Source of the DNA: Scytonema sp. UIC 10036
GTDB lineage: Bacteria > Cyanobacteriota > Cyanobacteriia > Cyanobacteriales > Nostocaceae
DNA length: 25,484 nucleotides
Assembly (NCBI RefSeq): GCF_009725235.1
Contig: NZ_WJFC01000193.1
Location: 1-25,484, forward strand
Direction: 5' to 3'
This document shows, piece after piece, positions 1-11,469 of this stretch (positions are counted from its first letter, which is position 1; each line of letters opens with the position of its first letter). The position numbers and the translations under genes were made by a program. The notes below the pieces were generated by a model. The model ran no database searches and was not told the origin of the DNA. It saw nothing but the letters and a program-made list of their open reading frames with translations.

Positions 1-26
1 GGACAAAAAAGAATCCCCAATGCCCA

Positions 27-77
27 ATGACAAATAGCTATTGACAAATGACAAATGACTATTGACAAATGACAAAT
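27..77. repeat. Short tandem repeats (TGACAAA type) before the cytochrome c gene
   Basis: Units of TGACAAA/TGACAAATGAC recur and run into the start codon of the cytochrome c gene at 69. The same repeat type precedes pheS (20623-20690). It matches the short tandemly repeated sequences common in heterocystous cyanobacteria. Confidence 0.8.
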
Positions 78-521
78 AATCAAAAATTAAAGAGAAAGCC
101 GCTTGGGTTCCTCTTAGTCATTCTGGCTTGGAGTTTGGCTATGGGTTGGCTTTTAGCTATGGCAACTCATGCCCAAGGCAAGCTTCCTACTTCTTCTGAA
201 GTCGGCACTGTTGATGTCGTTCCTGCACAACAGCGACTTGGGCAGGAATTATATTTGGAAAATTGCTCGACTTGTCACATTGCTTTACCGCCTGCTGTTT
301 TACCTACCCAAACTTGGAAAAATTTGTTGGAGGACTCACAACACTATGGAGTACAAATCAAACCATTAGTCGATCCGCCACGTATCCTAGTGTGGCGGTA
401 TCTTTCTGCTTTCTCTCGTCCCCAATTGCTAGAAGACGAACAAATACCCTATCGTGTTGGTAATTCCCGTTATTTTAGAGCTTTACACCCTCAAGTTAAG
501 CTACCAAAGCCCGTTCAATAG
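69..521 (+). CDS. Diheme-type cytochrome c, membrane-anchored; left-arm copy, frameshifted before its second haem motif
   Basis: The open frame gives 150 residues: a basic N-terminus, a hydrophobic segment (about residues 12-31) ending near THAQG that could be a signal peptide or membrane anchor, and a c-type haem motif CSTCH at 66-70. The protein should lie on the lumenal or periplasmic side and carry electrons; its partner is unknown. From memory, cyanobacterial relatives continue past the LPKPVQ end into a second CxxCH followed by an FNF segment. Here that tail is visible in another frame at about 537-566, reading CHPSASDFNF, so the stop at 521 results from small indels at about 520-537. 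The same disruption is present in the right-arm copy. The start codon lies in the tandem repeat and no Shine-Dalgarno sequence is seen. The next gene in the same direction is secA. Confidence 0.75.
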   Translation: MTNNQKLKRKPLGFLLVILAWSLAMGWLLAMATHAQGKLPTSSEVGTVDVVPAQQRLGQELYLENCSTCHIALPPAVLPTQTWKNLLEDSQHYGVQIKPLVDPPRILVWRYLSAFSRPQLLEDEQIPYRVGNSRYFRALHPQVKLPKPVQ

Positions 522-1130
522 GTACTTGGCTCACCTTGTCATCCATCCGCCTCAGACTTTAATTTCTCGTCATTTACAGGCCTGTGGGAATTAGGGGTAG
601 GGATAGGGGGTAGGGCTAGGGAATGGAATTGGGCAACAAGGTGGACAAGGAGATAAGGGTAAATGCTCCAATTCCCAATCCCACCAGCCCCCAATCCCCG
701 CATTTTGCCCTTAATAAGGAGGGGTTATTCGAGTTCGCCAATCCACGCAATCCAAATCCCAAATCCCAAATCCAAATCCAAATCCCAAATCCAAATCCAA
801 ACTCCCAAATCCCAAATCCCAAATCCCAAATCCCAAATCCCAATCCCAAATGCCCAAATCCCAAATCTCAAATCCAATCCCCTCCCCAGGGAGGCGGTAA
901 TCGCTACCCTCCTCAGTGGGCTTTAGGTGCTTCAACTGTAGCAAAATGTATATTGAAACAGTTTACATTTAGATAACAATTCACTTCCAATCTGTGGAAA
1001 TCTGATTGCTGTTAAATGCTTTTTGAGCAAGTTTTTCAGCACTAACCCATCTCATACTAAGACTGTTCGGTTAAGGTTATAATTAATCCCAATCCTACGC
1101 TCCCGGCCCCTTAATTCGTTCAAATCTGCG
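522..1130. repeat. Gene-poor spacer with low-complexity repeats (AATCCCA/AAATCC units) between cytochrome c and secA
   Basis: After the shifted tail of the cytochrome gene (to about 595) come G-rich runs of GGGGTAGG type (591-625). Then from about 745 to 875 there is a dense array of AAATCCC and AAATCCA units. No CRISPR-like spacing is present: units are 6-7 bp and contiguous. Open frames across this block exist on both strands only because the repeat lacks stops. The mirrored copy is at about 15215-15600. Confidence 0.8.
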
Positions 1131-4100
1131 ATGCGGTAAACTTTGTTGGGGCCCAACCCCTTGGTCTCCTTAAAAAAAGATAACCAACCTAAAGATACAC
1201 ACATTAATCTTCTAGAGGAAGATCTTAGAGACTCGTGTGACAGCTTTATGGCCTGACGAGAGGAAGTAAGGTGATAGTTAGAAACAGCGCTCTTGCCAAA
1301 GGCGAAACCTCTTGATGACATCTTACCAGTAGCGTTGCTGTGGTTCGGGAAGCAGGCAGCTAGAGTGTTAGGGCTTGATCACTTTCATGGTCAATGAGTT
1401 GGGTGGTATTATTCTCCGCTCAGGCAATGGCCGAGGTGAAGCTGGTGAGGGCAAAACTCTAGTTGCAACAATTACCATGTTGGTTTAAATGCTCTTACAG
1501 GGAAGGGCCGTTCACGTAATCACGGTGAACGGTTACTTAGCCCGTCGTGGGTGCGGAATCGGATGGGACAGTACATCGTTTCTTGGGATTGAGGTGGGGG
1601 CTGATTCAGCAAACGATGACGCCAACTCGAAAGCAGAAGAAGTCCGATTGCGATATCACTTATGGCACCAACAGAGAGGTGGGTTTTGACTACCTGCGGG
1701 ATATCGGCGATGATCCGCTGGGCGGACGTGGTCAGCGCCCAGTTACAAGTACTGTTTGGTCGACTAAGCCGGATTTATTGGGGATGTGAGTAGGACTTCC
1801 GCTGGTAGATCGCGTCGCAATTCGAAAGAGAAGCGCACAAGAACCTCTCGAGACTCCCACTGATCGCCCGGACCTCCACACACTGAAAAAAGAGGGGAGC
1901 ATTCGGTATGAACGCAGGCCGCGTGAAGCGACGTGAGAGAAATAGTTCGCTCGAGAGCCACCGAGCAAGGACGGTCATAGAGGTGTGTGTGCGGAACTGC
2001 GGCGACGAGGCAGCTTAGCCGCGCTCGCCGAGTGAATGCGCAGACCTGTGCAGTCTTGAAAGGTTACACATAAGACAGCTCACGTGGTCCATTGCTGGGC
2101 GATCATAACCAACTCAGTTGTGGTATTAACGAAGCCAGCTAGACAACGACTGTCTTTCTCACGAGATAGGGACTGTAACCGAAGTTATTCGTCACGCTCC
2201 TGCCAATACACGGGAGTTGTTGACGCATAGGGGAGGAATTTACGGGTCGGGGCCTGTCCGGCACGGGGTACGCCGCCCGGGGAGTACGATGGACTGCACC
2301 AAGCAATTGAGCAAAAGAACACATGCACAAACCGGTGTGTTTAGAGAGGAAGACGAGACAACTCTTCAAGTGTCCTCCTAGCCACAGGAGAGTTAGGCGA
2401 TTCGCCACGAACGGCCTGGAGTTTTTATTGTGCCGTTTTGAGCCCTTCTCTGAGTTCAGTTTGCTCAGGCGCGATGGAGGGGTGCCTATGACCCGAAGAG
2501 ACGGTGTTTGAAAAAATTTTATAAGCTGGTTGTCGAAGCGCGGTTCGATACCCACCGTATGACGAGACAGCGGCCTGAGCTAAGCGAAGAAGCGCCGTAC
2601 AGCAGATTTGCCCGATATGGTGTTTAAGACTGAAGCAGTGTTAAATGGAAGCGATCGCACGAAGTATAGGGTGCCGAATCGCATCACAAGAGCGCAAGTA
2701 TCGGAGACCACCTGGTCAGGTTTCTACGCTTGCGTTGGGACTCATCCGCAACGCTACAAATAGATAGTCCCGAGCGCACGCTAAGTCTAGAAGACAAATG
2801 GAGATTCCCCCGACACCTCTGCTGAACCTTCAGCGGCCGCCAGCCGCGCGCGATAGACGTGGAGGGCCAAGCAGAAATTGTCGAAAACCAAAGGCGGGCA
2901 CGATAAAGGGTGCCGCAGTACTTGCGGCGACTAAAATGGCGCGTGGTGGTGAGCCATACTATGCTGATTTGCTTGGGTGAACAGCCTCTACCGCTAGACA
3001 TGTAGATTTGGCACGTGCGTGCTAAGATACCGATCAGTGAGAATGTCACATGCGTACTGGCCACTGTGTTCATACCAGTTGTGTTTGTGTGACGACCTTT
3101 TTTTGTGGCGCGCTAGGCGCGTTCGACGGCGCCGTGCAGGCAGCGCGGCGTTCAGTGAGATGTACCCATGCGTGCTGGGTGAGGCACGGCTACGCTCACC
3201 CTGGTGAAAAAGTGCAGAACGTTTGGGGACTGTTAGGGCTCACCGTGTTCGTATCAGCTTGGTTCGGCGTCATGCCCCAACGTGTCTCGACCAGCCCGGC
3301 GAGAGCCTAGCGGGTCGCGGGGCCCCAACCCCAGAACTTCGGACATCGCCAGCCTCTCGCTGCAGCCAGGAGTCAGGGAAGAATGGCGCTTGAAAAGAAT
3401 GCCATGGGTCAACTTCTGTTCATGTGTGAGAGAGTACGGGGAATATAGTTTATCACAAATGGAAAGCTGAAGAAAAGTCGTGTAGCCGCAGAAAAAGCAC
3501 CAACTGACCGACCGTGTGATTCCAAAAATTACGGAAGCTTACAACGCGAGTTAAGCACGAGTACGAAGAGTTCACCCAAAATGACACGAAGAAGTAGTAC
3601 AACAGGGTGGTTTAACATGTCACGGTACAGAACGTCACGAATCGCGCGGAATTGACAACCAGTTGCGCCGTGCGGGGAACGAGACCGGCCCAGACAACAA
3701 CTTGCCGGTTCCACAAGATCTTCCTCGTTTAGAAGATAGACTTACTACGGATTTTTGTGGCGAGGTTCTCCGGGCCGCGTGCACGTTGAGAACCATTTAA
3801 CGTAGACGAAGGATATGCCTATTGAGGTCCGGCAGGCACTGACCACCGTAGTTTGGAGAGAGTGCTCAGAAAAAAGGCGTGTGCAAACTTTCACTTCACT
3901 ACGGTGCACTGATCCCGGGACAGCGCGGGTCCTCTCGCATGATTGACCGCGCAAGAACTGGATGACAAACGCCACAGGCGGGAAACGTGGCACTGTTTAT
4001 AGACCGAACGTCGCTGGTGTCTTTCGGAGGACATCAGATTCTCGAGGAAGAGACAGAGGTGATTAAGGTACGAGCTGGTGCGGGCTCGGAACCGCATCAG

Positions 4101-4700
4101 ACTCCGCGTGACTATGCGACCGCTCACTACATCACCCCGCGCCCACGATTTGCCACCCTGGAGAAGGTGACACATTTGGGACACAGAGATTGGTAGAAAA
4201 GTCAAAGAATTTGTTTATCTGCTAGCAGATTTACGAAGTCAAGTCAGCTAGAAGATATGTCAATGACTGAGATTAAGCGTTCTTGCACGAGCAAGTGAGA
4301 ATTGCTACGATCTGAAAGAAGCTCAGATTGACAAATTCAGCCCGATTGATGCGTCAAGCAGAAAGATTCTTTATTTTTTGCAGAGAAATCGCGAGCTCGG
4401 TTTGGCGCCGACACAACTCAACGGTGTCGCAAGTCGGAGATGACCTTTCGTACTCGCGGTCCGAATCCGTAGGGCATATTGGGCGACACGGGAGTGGACA
4501 GAAGAAGCGTTGCCCCGTTGATTGTGAGCTACAAGAGTGGAAGAGAGTTCTGTTAGTTTAGATAGCATGGTTAACATCGCCGACGATGTACGTCGGCTAT
4601 GTGAAAGCGTCCTACCTATTCATGTTCCAACCACGAACCTCCTGGAGTTGCTATGATGCAGAGACATCTTCCGAGAGATTGCGTTGTAGGAGTCACCTGC
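1131..4700 (+). pseudogene. secA: secA, preprotein translocase ATPase; left-arm copy, full length but broken by many indels
   Basis: SecA drives preproteins through SecYEG using ATP. Landmarks appear in order but in changing frames: the N-terminal start (MRxTLLGPNP, 1131), VVREAG near 1350, the Walker A region GEGKTLVAT (about 1444-1469), NGYLARR (about 1520), [15 protein letters not shown] (about 1577), [17 protein letters not shown] (about 1650), EEFTGR (2231-2250), DGLHQAIEQK (2288-2320), the AEKAPTD region (about 3490), the RHESRRIDNQLRGRAG region (about 3630-3680), KVKEFVYLLADL (about 4198), YDLKEAQIDK (about 4306), LMRQAERFF (about 4347) and the C-terminal GQKDPLIEYKS region (about 4497). 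The family is about 930 residues (about 2.8 kb), but this copy spans about 3.5 kb, so insertions dominate. The start is by homology and the end is approximate. SecA is normally essential, so an intact copy must exist. Sequence error is more likely than gene decay. Confidence 0.85.
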
Positions 4701-7700
4701 CGTCCCCACCACGACACCCCTCGGCTTCCCCCCCCGCACGCTCACCTCACCCCCTTCGTTCCCAGCCTCCAGGCTGCGCATATTCGTTTCTTTGTATTAG
4801 GGAGATAGGGTACCTCTTGCACCAAAGTTTCCATTCCCAGTCCATGGGTTTCCGCGCGCCCCTGATTATTCGTAACTGGATATAAATCCACAACGTATGC
4901 TCGTCATCCCACTCTGAGACCTTTCTCCACGCATTTATATAAAGACGGGAGTGTGGGTAGAACGAGTGCCGAGTCGTTCGACCCGGTTCAAAAAGTTGTC
5001 TCACTCGCGCAAGCACGCAGTGCCTCTAAAGCAGGTGTTTTCTTCTTCCATACTCTCCGCATATGTCGGGTGCCTGGATCACCGAGGGCGCGCTTCACTG
5101 GCCTTTTTTGAGCATTCCAAATTAACCGCAGATATTTTCAGGAGTAAGTGTTCAAATGAGTAAGGTGGTTACATCGAAGGAGCCCCACGCAGAAATTTTA
5201 CAGGAACCAAATGGGGCAAGTCACCGTGGTATCCAAAACGTGCTTGACAAATTTAATCGATCAAGTTTTGTCGTAGCTCAGCAGTTTTGTAAGTTTCACT
5301 GAAGAAGTTGTGTCTTTATGATTAGCGATAGAATGTTTTTGAGAGTGCCGGCGCAGCGGTGAGTTGGACCTGACACACTTCTCGGTACCCACTGCCATTA
5401 TTAATCAACGCGTTTAGTTCAGTCTGGCGAGCGAATGTAGAGACCAGCAGCCGGAAATAAAGCTTGGGACGGGATTTTTCGAGCTGTTGACCTCTGTATT
5501 GGAGGACGCGGGTGCGAGGGGATTTTGATGTTGTCTGGTTAGAGCAGGAGCACCGCGGGGGCGCCTTAGCCCTGCACCTCATGGTGGTGGACACCAAGAG
5601 GTGATCTAGACTCTTGGGCCTCGACAGAACCAGATTTAAAAATCGTAAGTTGCGGGTATTACCTAGATGAATTCCGAGCAAGACGGGCTTCTCATGCTTA
5701 GCTTTCACTCTCCGGTTTAATAGTGATATGAAGTCATAGATTGCATGTAGTAAGAGCCTCGGGCTGTTCTGAGACCGTTGGCACTCTGAGAAAGGCCAGA
5801 ACACGGCCAGCGACTTCTCTCTACATGGAGGTAGGGTCTATGAGATGCCCTGAACGTAAAATCAATACACTTATTCCCTTCATCCGAGTGAAGATTTGAT
5901 TAATATTTGGATATTCAAAGCGTGCCAACTCGGTCTTTCCGGAGTCGTTGTCGATCGTAAAGCGCTCGGCGACCATAGATAGGGAGTTGGCGGATTTGGT
6001 ATAAATTAAAGCGTATCAAAGGGTGGCCCAGTATCGGCAGGCGCCCTCGGGAGACGTGGAGCAGCTCGGACTCTTGGGATTTAAAGATTCTATAAAGGCG
6101 TTCCTCTGGATGTATTTGGTACTCGGCTCGTGTGTGCGCCAATACCCGTGCGCTCAGTCGAACTCAAACAGATCCGAACTTTTCAAACTAGAAAGATACT
6201 CGCGTAGCATTCCTAAAGATTTGTAAAGCCGGCGCTTTCCATACTGCAGAGCTCGACGGTGCTTCAACATCTCCCCCCGGCAGGGAGAATCTTGGGTTAT
6301 ACTAGGCCGCGGACCTTCAATTGTGAGAGACAGCGCGGGTGTCTCGTGGATTGTCCTCTGCTCTTGTATTATGACACTCTTCGCGGACTTCCCTATGAGA
6401 AGGGTTAACGCTAATCACGCTTAGTGGTTTGGGCACTTGAGACTCTATGTACAACTTCCGAACTCGAGTAGCGCGTGTTTGAAGCGAGGCGGGTCGCAGG
6501 GCTTTTTGTGTGATGAGTTCCTTTTTCGTATTGAATATGGATCACGCGAATTTCGGCAAAAACTCACGGCTCACCTGCGCTCTACCTGACAGCGGGAATC
6601 TTCATCCTGTTGTTTGTCTACAGCCGGCTCTTTTCCGATTCCGCCCTTGTACACTCTTTAGGCCGCGGCAATTGTTGGTGTTCAGTTTCGCGGCGAACAT
6701 AGTAGCTACTTCAGTTCTGAGCTAGGTTAGGGGGACCTTTTGCTCGCCCAAAATAAGGGATTCTCTAGATATGGTTCATCCCCGAAATGGTGAAGTGAAA
6801 TTAGACAATGACCGACATAATAGCGTTTCCCTTGTACTCTCTCTTAGAAAATAGACGAGCGCTGGCCACAGTGAGTGATAATAATAAAATTCAAATTGAC
6901 ACCAAGAGCAAGCAACAAATGGCGCAACGTAGAATCACTTAGTCAGAGCCAAGCCAGGTGGCGGGCACAATGAATGTGGGATCTGTAAGCCCGAGTGAAT
7001 CGGAAACCAGAATTTGGGGGTCTAGACCCTAGTGTGTTAGTCCGCTTATCGGTGCACCCGTCGGCGGCTGCCGGTGGTCACCAGACATGGCAAATGCCAG
7101 ATCCAGAGGCTTAGAGCAAGTAATTTCGGCGCATGTCGAGGATATGGCTATCGTGTCAGGAGTAGGCAATCGCGAAGCTTTACAAGGAGCACTCGACGGG
7201 AGCTGCATTGGCGCCACAAAACGATGACGTCTGTGGTCTGCCCGGCGAACACCTATGGGAGCCATCCCCGCGAAGTATTACGAGGTTGGCCACCAAGAAC
7301 GAAAACCCTCAGCATGCGCGCTGAGTCTTCGGTAGGGACGAAGATTCGGGGCTTGACCGCACTCGCAGGCCAGACTGACTAGTTCACGCGCGCTCAGAAC
7401 TCGACGCTCTCACGCCCCGGCAGTATGGTCTTACCCAAGGCAGCTCTCAGATCTCGCGCAACTGCTGTTTCTACTGTGTACCGCCTGGGTGTGTTTTGAG
7501 TACTGAGACAGAGCAACGAGCGATACTGGAGACCGCTTCGAGACAACTCACGTCATGCAAAAAATGTCTTAGACAATGAACCTGCTTCTTTGGACGTTGA
7601 AGAGCACTGCATAAGAGAACCCGAGAATCCTTCTACTCCAAGATGTTTATCTTTTAGCCATACATCAGCAATCGCATGGAAAAGTTCCGACAGATGGTAG

Positions 7701-8081
7701 ACCAATCGGCCGACGCCTCCAAACAAGAGAGGAGAAATTGCCTATTGTTGCGAATATGTACTTACGAACAGGTAGAATGGCCTAATGTTCGCCCATATGC
7801 ATGACCTGGAATGGACAGGAGCAATTTAATTCATCTAACTTCCTCTTTCCATACACACAAGAACTTTTTCTCGCATAGAGACACAGGAGACCTCTGCTTA
7901 ACTATGTACACGGCACGATATAGATTTGGGAGGGCGCGGATATTCATCATGATGGGAAGACTGACGGCCTAAAAAAAATCTTTTTCACTCGCAATAGCGG
8001 TAGTATGTACCACAGTGTCGAGAGCCCTGTACTGCGCGGTTGTAGCGGATCCTCGTCAGTATGAGTCACCTGCTCACACGA
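4701..8081. other. Undecodable inner part of the left arm; no gene supported
   Basis: Directly after secA there is a C-rich stretch (about 4697-4760) like the intergenic C-runs of these genomes. Further in, all frames have frequent stops and no recognisable domain. Base composition looks close to even, unlike the AT-richer clean region. A possible ribosome site and start (AGGAG at 5140-5144, ATGAG at 5156) is kept in both arms, but no protein can be followed from it. One or two genes may be hidden under the noise. Confidence 0.6.
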
Positions 8082-11000
8082 CGAATCACCACGTGAGGGT
8101 CAGACTGAAGAGGATCACTACAGCAGCGCTGTAAAGGGCTAAGACTCTGTGGTACATACTACCGCTATTGCGAGTGAAAAAGATTTTGCGTTTAGGTCGT
8201 CAGTCTTCCAATCATGATGAATAAGCGCGCCCTCCAATATCTAAGTTTTGTGTGCCATAGTTAAGCAGTGGAATATGTGCCGCTTTGAAGAAATGAGATC
8301 TTGTGTGTATGGAAAGAAGTCAAGCTTATGTGAAATTGCTGTGTTCATTGTAGGTTATGCAGAAGGGCGAACATCAGCCCATTCTACATGATCGTAAGAA
8401 CAGCCGGCGCATCCGCAACTACACCGCAACTGCTCCTCTCACGTTTGTAGGCTTCGGCCGATTGGTCAACGATATTGTCGGAACTTTTCCATGCGATTGC
8501 TGATGTATGGCTAACAGATAGACATCTTGGAGGAGAAGGATTTTCGTAGTTCTCGGTAGGAAGTGCGCAACAACGTCCAAAGAAGCAGGTTCATTGTCTA
8601 AGACATGTTTTGCATGGCGTGAGATATCTTCGGTCTGCAGTATCGCTCTCTTGCTCTGTCTCAGTAGTCAAAAGCGTGCCAGGCGGTACAAGAGAGAAAA
8701 CAGCAGTTGCTAAGATCTGAGAGCGGACTTGGGTAAGATATACAGCCTGGTGTGAGAGCGTCGAAGAACGTGCGTGAGCTAGTCAGTCTTGCCTGCTTGC
8801 GATCGAGACCCGAGCTCACGTCCCTACCGAAGACTCAGCGCGTTGCTGAGTGTTTTCGTTCTTGGAGGCAAACGGTAATACTTCGCGGGGATTCTCCCAT
8901 AGGTTTTCTCCGGGCAGTCCACAGACGTCAGGCGTTCGTGGCGCCAGGGCATTCGCGTCGAGTGCTCCTTGTAAAGCTTCGTAGATTGCCAAACCGTTGA
9001 GACGATAGAATATCCTTGACATGCGCAGAAATGCATGCGCCGCATCTCATCTGGCACGGTGCCATGTCTGGTGAAAGCGGAATACGCCGAAGTTGCAGGA
9101 TAATGGACTAACGCACGAGGGTCTAAACCCCCAAAAGCTGGTTTCCAATTCAATCGGGCTCACAGATCCCACATTCATTGTGCCCGCGGGATGGGCTCTC
9201 AACTAAGTGAGTGTACGTTGCGTCATGCGTTGCTTGCTCCTGGTGTCAATTTGAATTTTATTATTAGGTGGCCGGCGCGCGTCTATTTTCTGAGAAAGAG
9301 TGCGCAAGTAAAACTTATTATGAGGGTCATTGGTAACTAGACTTCACCATTTCGGGGATGAACCATATCTAGAGAATCCCTTATTTTGGGCGAGCAAACT
9401 GGTAGTACAATATCCTAACACGGAACTGAACCCTAGCGACTATATAAAGGCGGCGTTGAAACTGAACACCAATGAAATTGCTTGTTAGTAGGGCCTCCGG
9501 AGTGTACCAGGTACGGAATCGGAAAAGAGCCACCTGTAGACAAACAGCAGGACGGTGGTTCAAACGCCATCAGGCCCAGAGCGCAGGTGAGGTGTGAGCT
9601 GATGCCGAAATGAGAAGCGTGATCCATATTGAATGCGAGATGGAACTCATAACACAAAAATAACTGCGACTTTCGCCTCGCTTCAAACATGCGCTAGTCG
9701 CGTACGGAAGTTGTACATAGAGTCTCAAGTGTTCTAGTAGATTATGTGTGATTGTGCGTTAACGTGGGGCTCAAAGGCCAACTCCACGCAGAGTGTCAAA
9801 ATACAAGAGTAAAGAGGCCGCCCCCCGCCCCCCCCGGGCTGCGCCCGCGCGGGCGTGCGGGCCCCGCGGCCCAAATAACCCAAAATTCGCCCTGCCGGGG
9901 GGTGATGTTTAAGCGTGCGTCGACCTGCGTAGTCTGGCGCGTCGGTTTTTTGCAGCCTTTTGGAATGCGGCTCGAAATCTTACTAGCTTGAAAAGTTCAT
10001 GATCTGTTTGAGTTCGAATTAGAACACGGGTCTTGGCTACACGCGGGCCGCTACCAAATACAGCCAGAGGATCGCTGTTTATAGAATTTATTGAATTAAG
10101 AACCGTGCTGCTCCACGTCTCCCTGGTCGCCTGCCGACCAGAGCCGCTGATATTTCATACGCTTTAGGTTCATACCAAATCCGCCAACTCCCTATGTTAC
10201 GCACGCCGAGCGCTTCCAGGGATCGACAACGCCTTCGGACGGACCGAGTTGCTACACGCTTTGAATCGCCAAATATTAATCTAATCTTAACTCTGATGAA
10301 GGGAATTAGTGTATTGACTATACTTTCAGGGCAGGCGCATAGACCCTGCGTCCATCTAGAGAGAAGGCGCGGGCCGTGTTCTGGGATTTCGGCAAAGTGA
10401 CAGGGTCTAACGAGATGCGCCTGGGCTATGGACTACATGTAAGCTATGACTTCCATCGTCTGTTCAATGGAAAAAAAGCTAAGCATGAGAAAGTTTTGCT
10501 CGGAATTCAATAGGTCCTATACCCGCAACTTACGATTTTTAAATCTGGTTCTGTCCATGCCCAAGAATCTAGTTCACCATTGGTGTCCACAGCACACGTG
10601 CAGGGCTAAGGCGCTCTGCGTACTTCAGATCTAACCAGACAATTCAAAATCCCCTCGCACAGCGTCCTCTGAATACAGAGGTCAACAGCTCGAAAAATCC
10701 CGTCCGGGCTTTATTTCCGGCTGCTTGTCTCAATATTCGCTCGCCAGACTGAACTAAACGCGTTGATTATTCATGGCAGTGGGTACCGAGCAGTTTGTCT
10801 TGTCTAACTCACCGTTGCTCCGTACTCTCAAACCCATATATCGCTAGATAACAGAGGCGAACTTCTTCAAAGAAACTTACAATACTGCTCGCTACGCCAA
10901 AACTTGATCGATTAGATTTGTCAAGCACGTTGTGGATGGCAGGGTGACTTGCCCCATTTGTTTCCTGTAAAATTTGGCGTGACTTTTAGACCAACCACTT

Positions 11001-11469
11001 TACTCATTTGCACACTTACTCCTGAAAGTATCTGCGGACTAATTTGGAATGGCAAAAAAGAATAGTGAAGCGCCACTCGGTGATTGGCACTACAGGTGCG
11101 GAGAGTATGGAAGAAGAAAACACCTGCTGTAGAGGAACAGCAATTGGTGCGAAGTGAGACAACTTGTTGAACCGGAACGAACGACTCTCACAGTTAACCC
11201 ACACTGTCGGATTTATATAGCATGCCTGGAGACAGGTCGCAGAGTGGTATTCGAGGTACGTTGTAGAGTTCATCCCGGTATGAATAAGCAGGAGTCGCGG
11301 AATTCCCATGGACTGGGAATGGACCATAATGCAAGCTACCGTATAACGGCTAGACCAAGCGACGAATATGCTCTTCGCCTGGGGGCTGGGAACGTAGGGG
11401 GTGAGGAGAGCACTGAGGGGGGGGAAGATCGAGGGGTGAACGTATTGGGGACGGCAGGTGACTCCTACA
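8082..11469. other. Undecodable inner part of the right arm; no gene supported
   Basis: Mirror of 4701-8081 with roughly 80% similarity by eye. Open frames here overlap each other on both strands, and none resembles a known family. It includes an extreme G+C run at 9816-9872 that the left arm lacks. Confidence 0.6.

Larger units (their letters stand above)
1..8081 (+). repeat. Left arm of a giant imperfect inverted repeat (about 2 x 8 kb)
   Basis: The first bases (GGACAAAAAAGAATCCCC) are the reverse complement of 16103-16120. The match can be followed inward with indels: cytochrome start 69 versus 16055, secA start 1131 versus 14964, and CTTTTTCACTCGCAATAGCG just left of the centre versus its complement near 8180. 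Coordinates of mirrored points sum to about 16095-16165, so the arms have drifted by tens of bases. By eye the outer ~1 kb is nearly identical and the inner part roughly 80% identical. Position 1 of the window pairs with the last base of the right arm, so the arm may be cut by the window or contig edge. Most likely an assembly or fold-back read artefact. Confidence 0.95.

Noticed and set aside
745..875. CRISPR array
   Set aside because: Repeat units are 6-7 bp and contiguous, with no 25-40 bp spacers and no cas genes. It is a short tandem repeat block, mirrored at 15215-15350.
623..976. Proline/asparagine/serine-rich repeat protein (117 codons), and Gly/Phe/Trp-rich frames on the other strand
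   Set aside because: The frames exist only because the AATCCCA repeat contains no stop codons. They have no ribosome site and no conserved flanks.
1131..4700. Genuine decayed secA pseudogene pair created by an old inverted duplication
   Set aside because: Not excluded, but damage is equally heavy in coding and non-coding DNA, strongly insertion-biased, and extends into the neighbouring MoxR gene. Both copies retain complementary correct stretches. Sequence error fits better.
5322..5804. 160-codon minus-strand open frame
   Set aside because: Only fragments are kept in the mirrored arm, in different frames, and no motif is recognisable. It could be a trace of a real gene but cannot be supported.
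7920..8230. Covalently closed hairpin telomere or replication origin at the palindrome centre
   Set aside because: The centre has no special short repeats, only the same noisy sequence as the rest. The surrounding genes are damaged in the manner of read error, and the sequence continues into the second arm.
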